Part shown: one piece after another, positions 47,470 to 57,400 of the stretch
Position numbering within the stretch: position 1 is the first letter of the stretch
How the letters are laid out: every line of letters begins with the position of its first letter
Source: Cinnamomum chago
Taxonomy: Eukaryota; Streptophyta; Magnoliopsida; Laurales; Lauraceae
DNA: 64,000 bases
Assembly: GCA_038049695.1 (NCBI GenBank)
Contig: CP142454.1
Span: 17,678,501-17,742,500 of the forward strand
Direction: 5' to 3'
The notes under the pieces: generated by a model
What the model was told of the DNA's origin: nothing
Database searches by the model: none
Seen by the model: the letters and a program-made list of their open reading frames with translations, nothing else
Made by a program: the position numbers and the translations under genes

Positions 47470-47715
47470 TCAGTGATGCGGTGGGCCATGATGTCCAGGT
47501 CCTCCTGGAGGAGGTGCATGTGGCTCAGGAGGGCCATGTGGCTTTGGTCCAGGTGGGCCATGTGGCTCTGGCTGGGGTGGCCCATGGTGCGGAGGGCCAT
47601 GTGGCTCTGGATGGGGTGGCCCATGGTGCGGAGGGCCATGTGGTTCTGGTTGGGGTGGTCCATGGCCATGGGGCTCCGGATGGGGCGGACCATGTGGTTC
47701 AGGATGAGGATGCAT
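47470..47715 (-). CDS. Small His/Pro-rich protein, array member 2 (81 aa)
   Basis: Same unrecognised family as 43343-43597. It starts MHPHPEPHGPP and ends PPPGGPGHHGPPHH, with 20 His in 81 residues and a regular HPEPHGPPHHGPP unit. No Cys, no signal peptide, no hydrophobic segment. A TATATATA box lies at 47780-47787 and an AATAAA at 47376-47381. The C-terminal APPPG.PG..GPPH block is shared with member 3. Synonymous variation between repeat units supports this frame over the open antisense frames. Function unknown; metal or polyanion binding are guesses from composition. Confidence 0.65.
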   Translation of the reverse strand: MHPHPEPHGPPHPEPHGHGPPQPEPHGPPHHGPPHPEPHGPPHHGPPQPEPHGPPGPKPHGPPEPHAPPPGGPGHHGPPHH

Positions 47716-48431
47716 CTTCTCCTTTCTTTAGTTGTCTTCTTGCTTGGTGTAATTGCTCTTTTAGAGAGGTTGAGTGGGGTATATATAGAGAGAACTCAGC
47801 AAAGGTTGTTTTCTAACCTAAGAGTCACACCTACCATTCAGGGTTTTCTTTCAGGGCCCATGCTTCTCATCTGGGATCTTATCATCAAAAGAAAAATATT
47901 CAAGTGTCGGTCGTTGTTCAATCCTGTATGACGGATGATGACTCACAAGGTTGTTGCTTTTCTTTCCCTTGCCTCATAGTCATTTGCAAAGTAATGGTGT
48001 TTCAACCCATGATATCAGGGTCGGATCCTCCAAGGTGAAGTGATATACCTTGGTACTAAGTTGTCATATTTAGTTTCTCGCCTCAAATGTATTGGAGTAT
48101 TCATTATTTTGTTAAAGAAAAGATTATTAGATACTTGTTTTTGAAAATTCACCATTTTTATCTTTGTTTTTAATTACTTCGAGGTTTCTCATCATCTTAT
48201 GGAAACAAGTAGCCTTAAGAATTTATTTCTAGAAGTTGGTTAAAACTTAAAAATAAAATGAAAATTCATAAATGACCAATAAGTAATCACCCCTTTAATG
48301 GAAAATAAACGAAGGTGAGACAATAAGTTAATACCCGGCCATGACCCTTGTAAAACAATGTCGCGTCTCGATATCCACCTTAAATCCTTCACACCTTCCT
48401 TCACCTCTTTAATAATTCTTAATTTGTTGCA

Positions 48432-49903
48432 ACCTATTTTATTTGGATCCTTACTTGACGTTGTGTATCCCAAATTTTAGCAATGAAATGATCTCATCAT
48501 AAAAAAAAAATGTGCCTTTTTAATTACTCCCGTAAATACTCACATTGATCAACACACTCACCCAACCAGGTCTCTCACCATTAATGCTATACCCACATGT
48601 TGATCCTTGGTTGTACCCGTAGAAGGGAGGTTGCTGTCTAACACTAAGCTACCATTGCCCTTTCATTGCCTTGGAGATTTATGTATTTGTCATTAATGAT
48701 GAATCAGCCATGGCAAATCATGACCCAACTGACGAACGTGACGTTGTAATTCAAAGTTTTTGGATTGGATGAAGCTTTAATTTCTTAGTTGGGTATAGGT
48801 TGATGTTTCTAACACAATTAACAAATGTTTTGGATATGGGTTGAGTTCATTTTTCAGATCTGACCCCACAATTTGACCTAATTTGATAAGTTGCACTGTA
48901 ACTCGCCAACCCAGCTTGACATTTGAATTAAGGTTAGGGTTCGGTTTCACATATTCACCCCTATCTGATAGAACAAATGGGTAAGACAAACCCATTACCA
49001 TCAATGCTCAATAGGACCTGACCAACCGCAACCCTTATTGATGACTGTCCAATCCGCCAAAGCTTTTAGTAAAAAAAACCCATCCAAGTTGGGCCCAACA
49101 AGTGGTTTAGCTTTAGCATATCATAATTTTGAAATGGATTGAGTCAGAGGCCCCACCCAAACAGGGTTCAAAATATGGGCTTGAAGTGGTCGAGCCAGAC
49201 CTATATATTGACAAATAAAATGCTGCCGACTTCCAATTGAAGGTTCCAGACTCCGGACTGTAGGAGAAATTTACCAAAATAAATCATGCACCCACCAAGT
49301 AATGATTAGTGTCGGCAACTGAAAACGTGGACGGTTGAATGAATCGATTTCATAGATCAGGTATTATTATTCATGATATTGATCGGATTAAATATCATCC
49401 GGATACAATCTATGCTATTGAATGAATCCATTTGATATATAAATCTTTTTGTGCTATAGGAAGGTTCCTAATTTTTCGGGCCGGACTAATCCCTCCGGGT
49501 TTAGAGGAAAGCCAAATAAACTACCATATAACTCTAGTGTGGTAGTGCAGTTTCGAATTTATAGTCTCCGGGTGCAAACCGTAAGCGTAGGCCAACTGAG
49601 TTACCCTTTAGATTAAGTCGATACCGATATTGGTGTCTGCAATCTGCGTACAAAATAGAGGAAGGTCTTAGTCGGTTGGAATATTTGTTCCACATTCTAA
49701 GTTTTTTATTTATTTTTCTTATTAGTAAAGAAAAATCATTTTCTTTAGAGCCAAAATCCCTACACATTTGTACTCGTCGCCATCCCCTTGGTGGGTCCCA
49801 CAAGGCTCTTCAGGGGATCACCCCTCACATGCAGACACGCACATACAACCACTCTCAAGTTTTTATGATAATGTTCGACAATCAACTCCTAGGACTTGGA
49901 GAT
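48432..49903. repeat. Large direct repeat, left copy
   Basis: A block of about 1.47 kb, beginning CCTATTTTATTTGG and ending ACTTGGAGATC, recurs at 51203-52620 with high identity. The left copy has about 50 extra bases near 48605-48655. No protein is encoded. Inside it, on the minus strand, is a SINE-like copy. Confidence 0.88.
49455..49610 (-). mobile_element. tRNA-derived SINE (minus) inside the large direct repeat
   Basis: The minus strand reads GGGTAACTCAGTTGGCC, then a degenerate B box, and then a CACTACCACACTAGAG block. That block matches CACTACCACACTGGAG of the SINE at 34860. The equivalent copy in the right repeat is at about 52180-52325. Confidence 0.6.
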
Positions 49904-50040
49904 CTCTCCCCTTTTATTTTTTTTAACAGGGTTGTGAAAAACTAATATTTGGTATGTGGAGATTTTTTAGGATTTGGACAGGTGAAAATCAATGAGGAAT
50001 TTTCAAAGATATGGATTCCTCACTTTCAAACTCCGCCTAT

Positions 50041-51200
50041 GTTGAGGTATCCTTGACATAGCCAGTTCCAAGACCGGACAAAGGAGGAGGGTCGTGCGTT
50101 AGGTATTAATAAAGGATGAAGAGATAAAAAAGCGTTGGAAGAGCTACTTCTACAAGTTATTTAACGATAGCAATAGTAGTGATATACAATTGGGGCAACT
50201 TACCATTTATAGGGAAGAATCGAATCATATGTTCTATAGGAGAATCAGTAAGGAAGAAGTTAAAGAAGTATTGAAAATGATGAAGAATGGGAAAGTGGTT
50301 GGGCCAAATTGTATCCCTATTGAGGTTTGGAGGTGTTTGGGAAAAGAGGGCATAAGTTGGTTGACAAAGCTTTTTAATGTAGTGCTAAAGAGCAAGAAGA
50401 TGCATGATGCATGGAGGAAAAACATTCTTCTACCCATATACAAGAACAAAGGAGATATTCATAACTGTGCGAACTACCACGGGATTAAATTGATGAGCCA
50501 TACAATGAAATTATGGGAGAGAGTTATTAAGAGAAGATTAAGAAGAACAACAAACATTTCAGATAATCAATTTGGTTTCATGCCTGGGAGATCAATCATG
50601 GAGGCTATCTTTCTCCTGAAAAGGTTAATGGAACAGTATAGAGAAGGTCAGAGAGATTTACATATGGTGTTCATTGACTTGGAGAAGGCCTATAACCGAG
50701 TTCCTAGGGAGATTCTATGGAGAGTGCTGGAAAAGAAAAGAGCGTGTGTCGCATATATTGAGGCGATAAATGATATGTATAATAGAGTCGTAACATCTAT
50801 AAGAACGACTGGCGGAGAGACTAAAGAGTTTCCTATCACGATTGGTTTACACCAAGGCTCAGCGTTAAGCCCGTATTTGTTTGTCTTAGTTATGGAAGAG
50901 ATTACAAGACATATTCAGGATGAGGTGCCGTGGTGTATGCTATTTGCAGATGACATTGTTTTAGTGGATGAAACGAGAGAATGAGTGAATGCTAAGCTAG
51001 AATTGTGGCGGAAAACGTTAGAGACAAAAGGGTTTAGGCTAAGTCGATGCAAAACGAAATATATGGAATGCAAGTTTAGTCAAAGTATGACACTTGGTAA
51101 CTTAGAAGTAAGTTTGGGCACACAAAAGATTGTAGAGAAATAAAACTTTAGGTACCTTGGATCTATGGTGCAATAGGATGGAGAGATTGATACTGATGTA
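50041..51200 (+). mobile_element. RTE-type LINE fragment with reverse transcriptase
   Basis: A 264-aa frame at 50190-50984 holds most of a non-LTR reverse transcriptase. MKNGKVVGPNCIPIEVWR starts the fingers, then NYHGIKLMSHTMKLWERVI, QFGFMPGRS, and FIDLEKAYNRVPR with the first catalytic Asp. GLHQGSALSPYLF follows, then FADDIVL, the catalytic pair. Matching sequence continues past the stop (RLSRCKTKYMECKF-like) but is broken by stops near 50985 and 51140. Upstream, 50041-50110 resembles the RTE 5' segment. No endonuclease is present. It lies exactly between the two copies of the large direct repeat, and the junction at about 51200 is abrupt. Confidence 0.85.
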
Positions 51201-51202
51201 AG

Positions 51203-52640
51203 TCACCTATTTTATTTGGGCCCTTACTTGACGTTGTGTATCCCAAATTTTAGCAATGAAATGATCTCATCATAAAAAAATGTGCCTTTTTAATTACTCT
51301 AGTAAATACTCACATTCATCGGCACACTCACCCAATCAGGTCTCTCACCATTAGCGTTATACCCACATGTTGATCTTCCCTTTCATTGCCTTGGAGATTC
51401 ATGTATTTGTCATTAATGATGAATCAGCCATGGCAAATCATGACCCAACTCACGAACGTGACGTTGTAATTCAGAGTTTTTGGATTGGATGAAGCTTTAA
51501 TTTCTTAGTTGGGTATAGGTTGATGTTTCTAACACAATTAACAAGTGTTTTGGATATGGGTTGAGTTCATTTTTCAGATCTGACCCCGCAATTTGACCTA
51601 ATTTGATAAGTTTTACTGTGACTCGCCAACCCAGCTTGACATTTTAATTAAGGTTAGGGTTCGGTTTCACATATTCATCCCTATCTGATAGAACAAATGG
51701 GTCAGACCAACCCATTACCATCAATGCTCAACAGGACCTGACCAACTGCAACCCTTATTGATGACTGTCCAATCCGCCAAAACTTTTGTGAAAAAACCCA
51801 TCCAAGTTGGGCCCAACAAGTGGTTTAGCTTTAGCATATCATAATTTTGAAATGGATTGAGTCAGAGGCCCCACCCAAACAGGGTTCAAAATATGGGCTT
51901 GAGGTGGTCGAGCCAGACCATATATTGACAAATAAAATGCTGCCGACTTCCAATTGAAGGTTCCAGACTCCGGACTGTAGGAGAAGTTTACCAAAATAAA
52001 TCATGCACCCACCAAGTAATGATTAGTGTCGGCAACTGAAAACGTGGACGGTTGAATGAATCGATTTCATAGATCAGGTATTATTATTCATGATATTGAT
52101 CGGATTAAATATCATCGGGATACAATCTATTCTATTGAATCAATCGATTTGATATATATATCTTTTTGTGCTATTGGAAGGTTACTAATTCTTTGGGCCT
52201 GATTAATCCCTCTGGATCTAGATGAAAGCCGAGTAAACTACCATATAATTTTAGTGTGATATCGCAGTTTCGAACCTATAGCCTCCGGATGCAAACCGTG
52301 GGCGTAGGCCAACTGAGCTACCCATTGAATTAAGTCGATACCAATATTGGTGTCTGCAATCCGCGTACAAAACATAGGAAGCTCTGAGTCAGTTGGAATA
52401 TTTGTTCCACATTCTAAGTTTTTTATTTGTTTTTCTTAATAGTAGAGAAAAATCATTTTCTTTAGATCCAAAATCCCTACACATTTACTCGTCGCCATCC
52501 CCTTGGTGCGTCCCACAGGGCTCTTCAGGGGATCACCCCTCACATGCAGACACGCACATACAACCACTCTCAAGTTTTTATGATAACGTTCGACAATCAA
52601 CTCCTGGGACTTGGAGATCCACTAACGTTCGACAATCAAC
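51203..52640. repeat. Large direct repeat, right copy
   Basis: This repeats 48432-49903 in the same orientation at an offset of about 2.77 kb. Its right end carries an extra ~36-bp tandem unit (GTTCGACAATCAACTCCTGG twice, near 52588 and 52627) and then runs into a poly-C tract. Confidence 0.88.
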
Positions 52641-52656
52641 TCCTGGGACTTTGAGG

Positions 52657-52657
<1 letters not shown>

Positions 52658-52690
<33 letters not shown>
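52658..52690. repeat. 33-base poly-C tract
   Basis: Uninterrupted C run at the end of the right copy of the large direct repeat. The left copy has CTCCCCTTTT at the same place. The length is probably unstable or misassembled. Confidence 0.9.
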
Positions 52691-52692
<2 letters not shown>

Positions 52693-52934
52693 CTTATTAT
52701 CAAACCAAATGTGGTCTAAGTGATGTAACGATTTTGCACGCAGTGGGAACCACCAATTATCAATCCAACCTCACCACCGCCATGATTTGGCATAGCATTA
52801 ATATGACACTTCTCTTTGTGAATAATTTGGAAAATGTGAAATTAGAATTAATTCCATTTCAAAGTGGGTCATACGTGTAAATGGAGTGGATTATTAAAGA
52901 TGGGTAGTACCATGCTTGAAAACCTAATTATTTA

Positions 52935-53207
52935 GGTCATGTTTGTTTGCATTAAAATATATTGGAATTCAAGTTCAGATGAGCTCTATATCCAAATATT
53001 ATTGAAGTGGTGAAGGGTAAAGGCTATAAGGTGGAGATGGAGATATAGATGGGACATTGATTTTTTAAAATATGAATTACTAGGGTGATGCACATCTTCC
53101 ATTTATTTAATTTTCATTAAAGGAAAGTTCATTTGAAGTTCATTTTTAACACTTATGACATGAATTCCTATGTATTTAACTCCAATGAATTCTATATAAA
53201 CAGGCTC
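52935..53207. mobile_element. Tourist-like MITE, second copy
   Basis: It starts GGTCATGTTTGTTTGC and ends ATAAACAGGCTC, with TTA on both sides (52932-52934 and 53208-53210). Interior AGTGGTGAAGGGTAAAGG is shared with the element at 22231-22528. Confidence 0.65.
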
Positions 53208-53210
53208 TTA

Positions 53211-53970
53211 GATTTATAATTATCTTAGCGTTAGGGGCTCTCTCTCACTTAAAAAAAAAAAAAAAGACTCTCGCATAGCTATCTTCTTCTTTTTAAAACT
53301 ACTAAGTATATCTTAATTCATTTATTTGGTTGAGTAACTTGAACAAAAAAAAACCTCAAGTTGCAATAACGATCACCTTGCCCTCTCTCAAGGGCTCGTC
53401 TCAGTGAAACTGGATGAAAACGATTATCTCATCTTAGAGTCAGCTTGAACCAATTCCATTTAACAGTAATCTTTACAAATATTTAGAGTGATCGTCTCAG
53501 AGGTGGATCAATTTCTCAAGTAAAAAAAACCAGTGTTAATCCAAATTAAGTGCTTGGGTTGGACAACTTCATTAACATGGTGATAAGTTTATTTGGCAAT
53601 GAAGGAAACCGTATGTAAAGATAAGGATGCTGACACCGTTTTCTTTCATACAAACACCACTGCAAACACCACCGAGCCTCTCTCTCTCTCTCTCTCTCAA
53701 GCACGTATTTGCATCTTATCACAACTTGAAACTGAAAAATGATATCATCAATTAGACCATGAAACATGAAAAGATGGAACACGAACAAATGCTCTTTTTA
53801 TATATGGATTCTGTAATTAGATCATGGTGAAGTGAAACAGCAGCCAACAGCTTTGAACAATGCAAGTGTCATTTAATAGCTTACAATAGTACAGAACATG
53901 ACTCACCAAAAATACAAAAAAGATGGGCACCATGGAAACCATGGAAGTAAGAGTAACCCAAACTACATAG
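53211..53970. other. Spacer, no gene
   Basis: A run of A at 53250-53264 and a CT microsatellite at 53680-53698. The right part is the 3' flank of array member 3. No coding region is supported. Confidence 0.45.
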
Positions 53971-54059
53971 TGCTTTATTTAGTCTCTCACATAAACATAC
54001 ACGCAGTACAGAAAGTAGTAGATCCTAATAACCCGAGAGGGCGCTGAGATGATAGTGGA

Positions 54060-54827
54060 TCACTGATGCGGTGGCCCATACGATCCGGGTGCGCCTGGAG
54101 GAGGTGCAGGTGGGCCGTGTATATCTGGATGCGGTGGCCCATGTGGTTCTGGGTGAGTCGCGCCATGGTGTTGAGGCCCATTCGGTCCGGGATGGGGTGG
54201 ACCATGTGGCTCAATGTGGGGTAGCACATGAGGCTTCAAATGGGGTGGACCATGTGGCTTTGAACCAGGAGGGCCATGTGCCTCTGGATGGCGTGGACTA
54301 TGTGGCTCTAGGTGAGGTGTACCATTGTGTGGAGGCCCATGGGGCTTCGGATGGGTTGGACCATGTGGCTTTGCACAAGGTGGGTTATGTGACTCTCGGT
54401 GGGATTGCCTGTGTGGGTCTGAATGAGGTGTGCAAGGGTGTGGAGGCCCATGATGGTGGGGATGGTGTGGACCATGTGGCTCCCGATGGGGTGGACTATG
54501 TGGCTTTCGGCCAAGTGGCTCAGGGTGGGGTGGCCCATGTGGCTCTGGATGAGATGGGCCATGGTGTGGAGGCCCATGGGGGTGGGGATGGGGTGGAGCA
54601 TGTGGATTTGGGCGAGATAGTCCAGGTGGCTCTATATGGGGTTGCCCATGTGTCTCTGGGTGAGGTTCAACATGGTGTGAAGGACCATGGGGCTTGGGAT
54701 GGGGTTGAACATGAGTCTTTGGGCCAGGCCCGCCATGTGGCCCTGGGTGGAGTGGCCCCTGTGTCTCCGGGCGAGGTTGGCATTGTTGTGGAGGCCCATG
54801 GGGCTCAGGATGTCGTGGACCATGCAT
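54060..54827 (-). CDS. His/Pro-rich protein, array member 3, expanded (255 aa)
   Basis: Largest open copy of the unrecognised family. It begins MHGPRHPEPHGPP and ends APPPGAPGSYGPPHQ. The body is an imperfect array of 12-14-residue units of the type PHGPPHPEPHGPP, with drift such as ETHGQPHIEPPG and ESHNPPCAKPHG. It is about three times longer than members 1 and 2, by internal repeat expansion. No signal peptide or hydrophobic segment. TATATATA at 54911-54918; AATAAA at 53974-53979. The opposite strand is open for 282 codons (54071-54919), a consequence of the repeat. The shared start, end and flanks favour the minus frame. Confidence 0.6.
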   Translation of the reverse strand: MHGPRHPEPHGPPQQCQPRPETQGPLHPGPHGGPGPKTHVQPHPKPHGPSHHVEPHPETHGQPHIEPPGLSRPNPHAPPHPHPHGPPHHGPSHPEPHGPPHPEPLGRKPHSPPHREPHGPHHPHHHGPPHPCTPHSDPHRQSHRESHNPPCAKPHGPTHPKPHGPPHNGTPHLEPHSPRHPEAHGPPGSKPHGPPHLKPHVLPHIEPHGPPHPGPNGPQHHGATHPEPHGPPHPDIHGPPAPPPGAPGSYGPPHQ

Positions 54828-54919
54828 TCTTCTCTTCTTCTTTTTTCCCTTCCAAACTTATTGCCTTGTTTACTGGTGTGATTCTTGTTGAGAGAGCTAA
54901 TGTGGTATGGTATATATAG

Positions 54920-55756
54920 AGAGAGAGATCTACTTGAGTTGTTTTCCAACCAAAGAGTCGTAAACTACGTACCTACCATTCAGGAGTCAGCACTGTAGTT
55001 CTAACTGGTTACTTACCCTCGAAGGAAACATTCGAGTCGGTCTTAATTCTATCAATTCATATGATAGACGATGGATGTGTCCTAAGGTCCTTCCACATTT
55101 ACTATAGATATAGCCATCAATTCACAAGTGTGTCAGTCATGCCCATGTTTGTGGGCGGTGTTGAAACTTGAAAATCAAGCAACCAAATGAAGCCGGTGAC
55201 CGTGTTGGCCAAGTTAACGTGGACGGTGTTGAGAATTGAGATTGATCTCTGCTTCTAGAGTTTGTCTGAAAAACACGGTAGCTCACAGTCGGCTGCAACC
55301 TGCAATCATGGTTTCAAAGGTTACAAAATGAGTCCGTACCCCCCACCCCCGAGTCTAAGGTTCGAGTTGAGCTAGCCAAGCTATAAAAATGGGGACACTT
55401 ATTTAAAATCACGCCATTAGAATTGATCCAATCCATAATCAATACAATCCCAAATTTTATATTTATATATAGGTCAGCTCTCCTAAGCTGACGAGTGTGG
55501 TCCCACAAATCAAAGTTGATTATTATTGTTTTTCGCATGATGATCGTCTCCAAAATCAAGATAAATCCAATTAGAATTGGATTTTCCAGTTCCATCAATC
55601 AAAAAACAGATATAATCAATTTTGATTTGTGAGACGAACATTATTCCAGCTTAAGATAAGCTAAACTTCAGCTTAAGTGAGCTTTACTCATATATAAGCT
55701 AAGCTATGGATCAACTGTGGGCCCCACAAGCATGAGCTTACAAAATTTTCTCCTAA

Positions 55757-55820
<64 letters not shown>

Positions 55821-56788
55821 GTCTATTAACCTATCAGGACTAATCCCCTGGTAATTCTAGTTGATCCTATTCAAACGCATACCAGGCAAATCTTAAACGG
55901 TTTAGAACACAAGCCAAACTCCACCGACTCCAAGGCGGGTGGAGAACTTAAAATAATTATTATTCTTCACATTATTCACCTATAAATTTTATGACAATAA
56001 TTTTACAGTGTATTACCATTAAACTGAGTACTTAAAATTAAGTGTTAGAATCATTTGATTTGCCTCATATCTCGTATTTCTTTCATTTAGGATCAAACCT
56101 TTCTATCATAGTACACTCCCTTCATTGTGATGGTTCTAGGTGGGCTCCACTGAAAGGGGCCACTGTTTTTGACACAAAAAAAAAAAAATGCACCCGCCCA
56201 ATTCCCACCTTGAATGGAAAGAAAATGATGACACAATGCTAGTTGGATTTAGTTCCTCCTTAATTAATTCACTAAAATCTGGATACTGAATTGCACCTAA
56301 ATTGTTTTTCATTTTGGAACTTAAAAATAATTGCAATTAATGAGAATGTTCTACAAGCGGACTGCAATTGCAATCTGGACTGCACATATATTTTTCAATT
56401 CTGCACTCTGTAGCAATAAGTTCCCTTACTTTGCAACAATAATTCCCTTTCCACTCTTCATCATATGTTGTATATCAGTAGAAAAAATCTGTCAAACAAA
56501 ACCAATATTAAGACCATTCCTATACTTCCATTGTGACAGCAAAATGATACCCAGTTTTCTTCTCAGTAAATCATTCCACTGGTACTCAACACAGGTATTT
56601 ACAGTAATTCTATCTTGGATGTATAATGCACAAGTGCATAGAATTCACTCTGGAACATAGAGACCAAAATCTGAAGGTCAAATGAACCAGGAAATTTCTC
56701 CGATAAATAGAAGCCAATTTGAACTTTAGGACGGTGGAAGGCTACACTACTACTTCCATCTGTATATATACAAGTCTCTCAAAGGGTA
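54920..56788. other. Intergenic between the array and the RING gene
   Basis: A CT run followed by an AT run at 55758-55817. The rest has no recognised gene or transposon. The last part is the 3' flank of the minus-strand RING gene. Confidence 0.45.
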
Positions 56789-57361
56789 CTAGGAGCTTGA
56801 GACAGAGCCCACAGCAACGCCTTCACAAACATCCCCACGGCAGAGTGGGCATACCCTGAAAAATACAAGCATGTGAAAGTAAGCAAATGGCACCATAACT
56901 CAAGATACCAATGAGAAGTAAAAGAGGAGAGATGGTTTTGTCGCAGTGATGATACCCATGTATTTCTTTTAACCATTTGTCTACACACAGCATGTGGTAC
57001 TCGTGGTGACAAGGAAGAACTCTTATTTTATCTCCTTGCTCATACTCACCCAGGCAGATGTAGCACCTGTGCATGCAATTAGAATTGGTTAAAATTCAAT
57101 TGACGAATTAGCAATTTGGGAGGGTAAAAAGGATTCTGATTTGAACGACTTTCATATTAGTCAATGTTTTAAATGTCGAGGCATGAGACAAGGCATTTCA
57201 ATTGCCCAAAGCATGGAACATAAAGCTTGTGAGCATGCCTTTTAATAAATAAATAAACACATTACATAAAAAAATGATATATTAATAAAATACCCTTTTT
57301 AAGCTTTTCCAGAGTTAAATAGGGCTGAATTAATTTAAATCGAGTTACAATGGACTTATAC

Positions 57362-57400
<39 letters not shown>

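Noticed and set aside
48432-52640. LTR retrotransposon with 1.45-kb LTRs
   Set aside because: No TG...CA ends, primer-binding site or polypurine tract could be placed, and the interior is a non-LTR reverse transcriptase.
54071-54919. 282-aa plus-strand open frame opposite array member 3
   Set aside because: Its repeats are explained by the minus-strand repeat unit, and the TATA and AATAAA blocks fit the minus strand. Kept as a finding but not as a gene.
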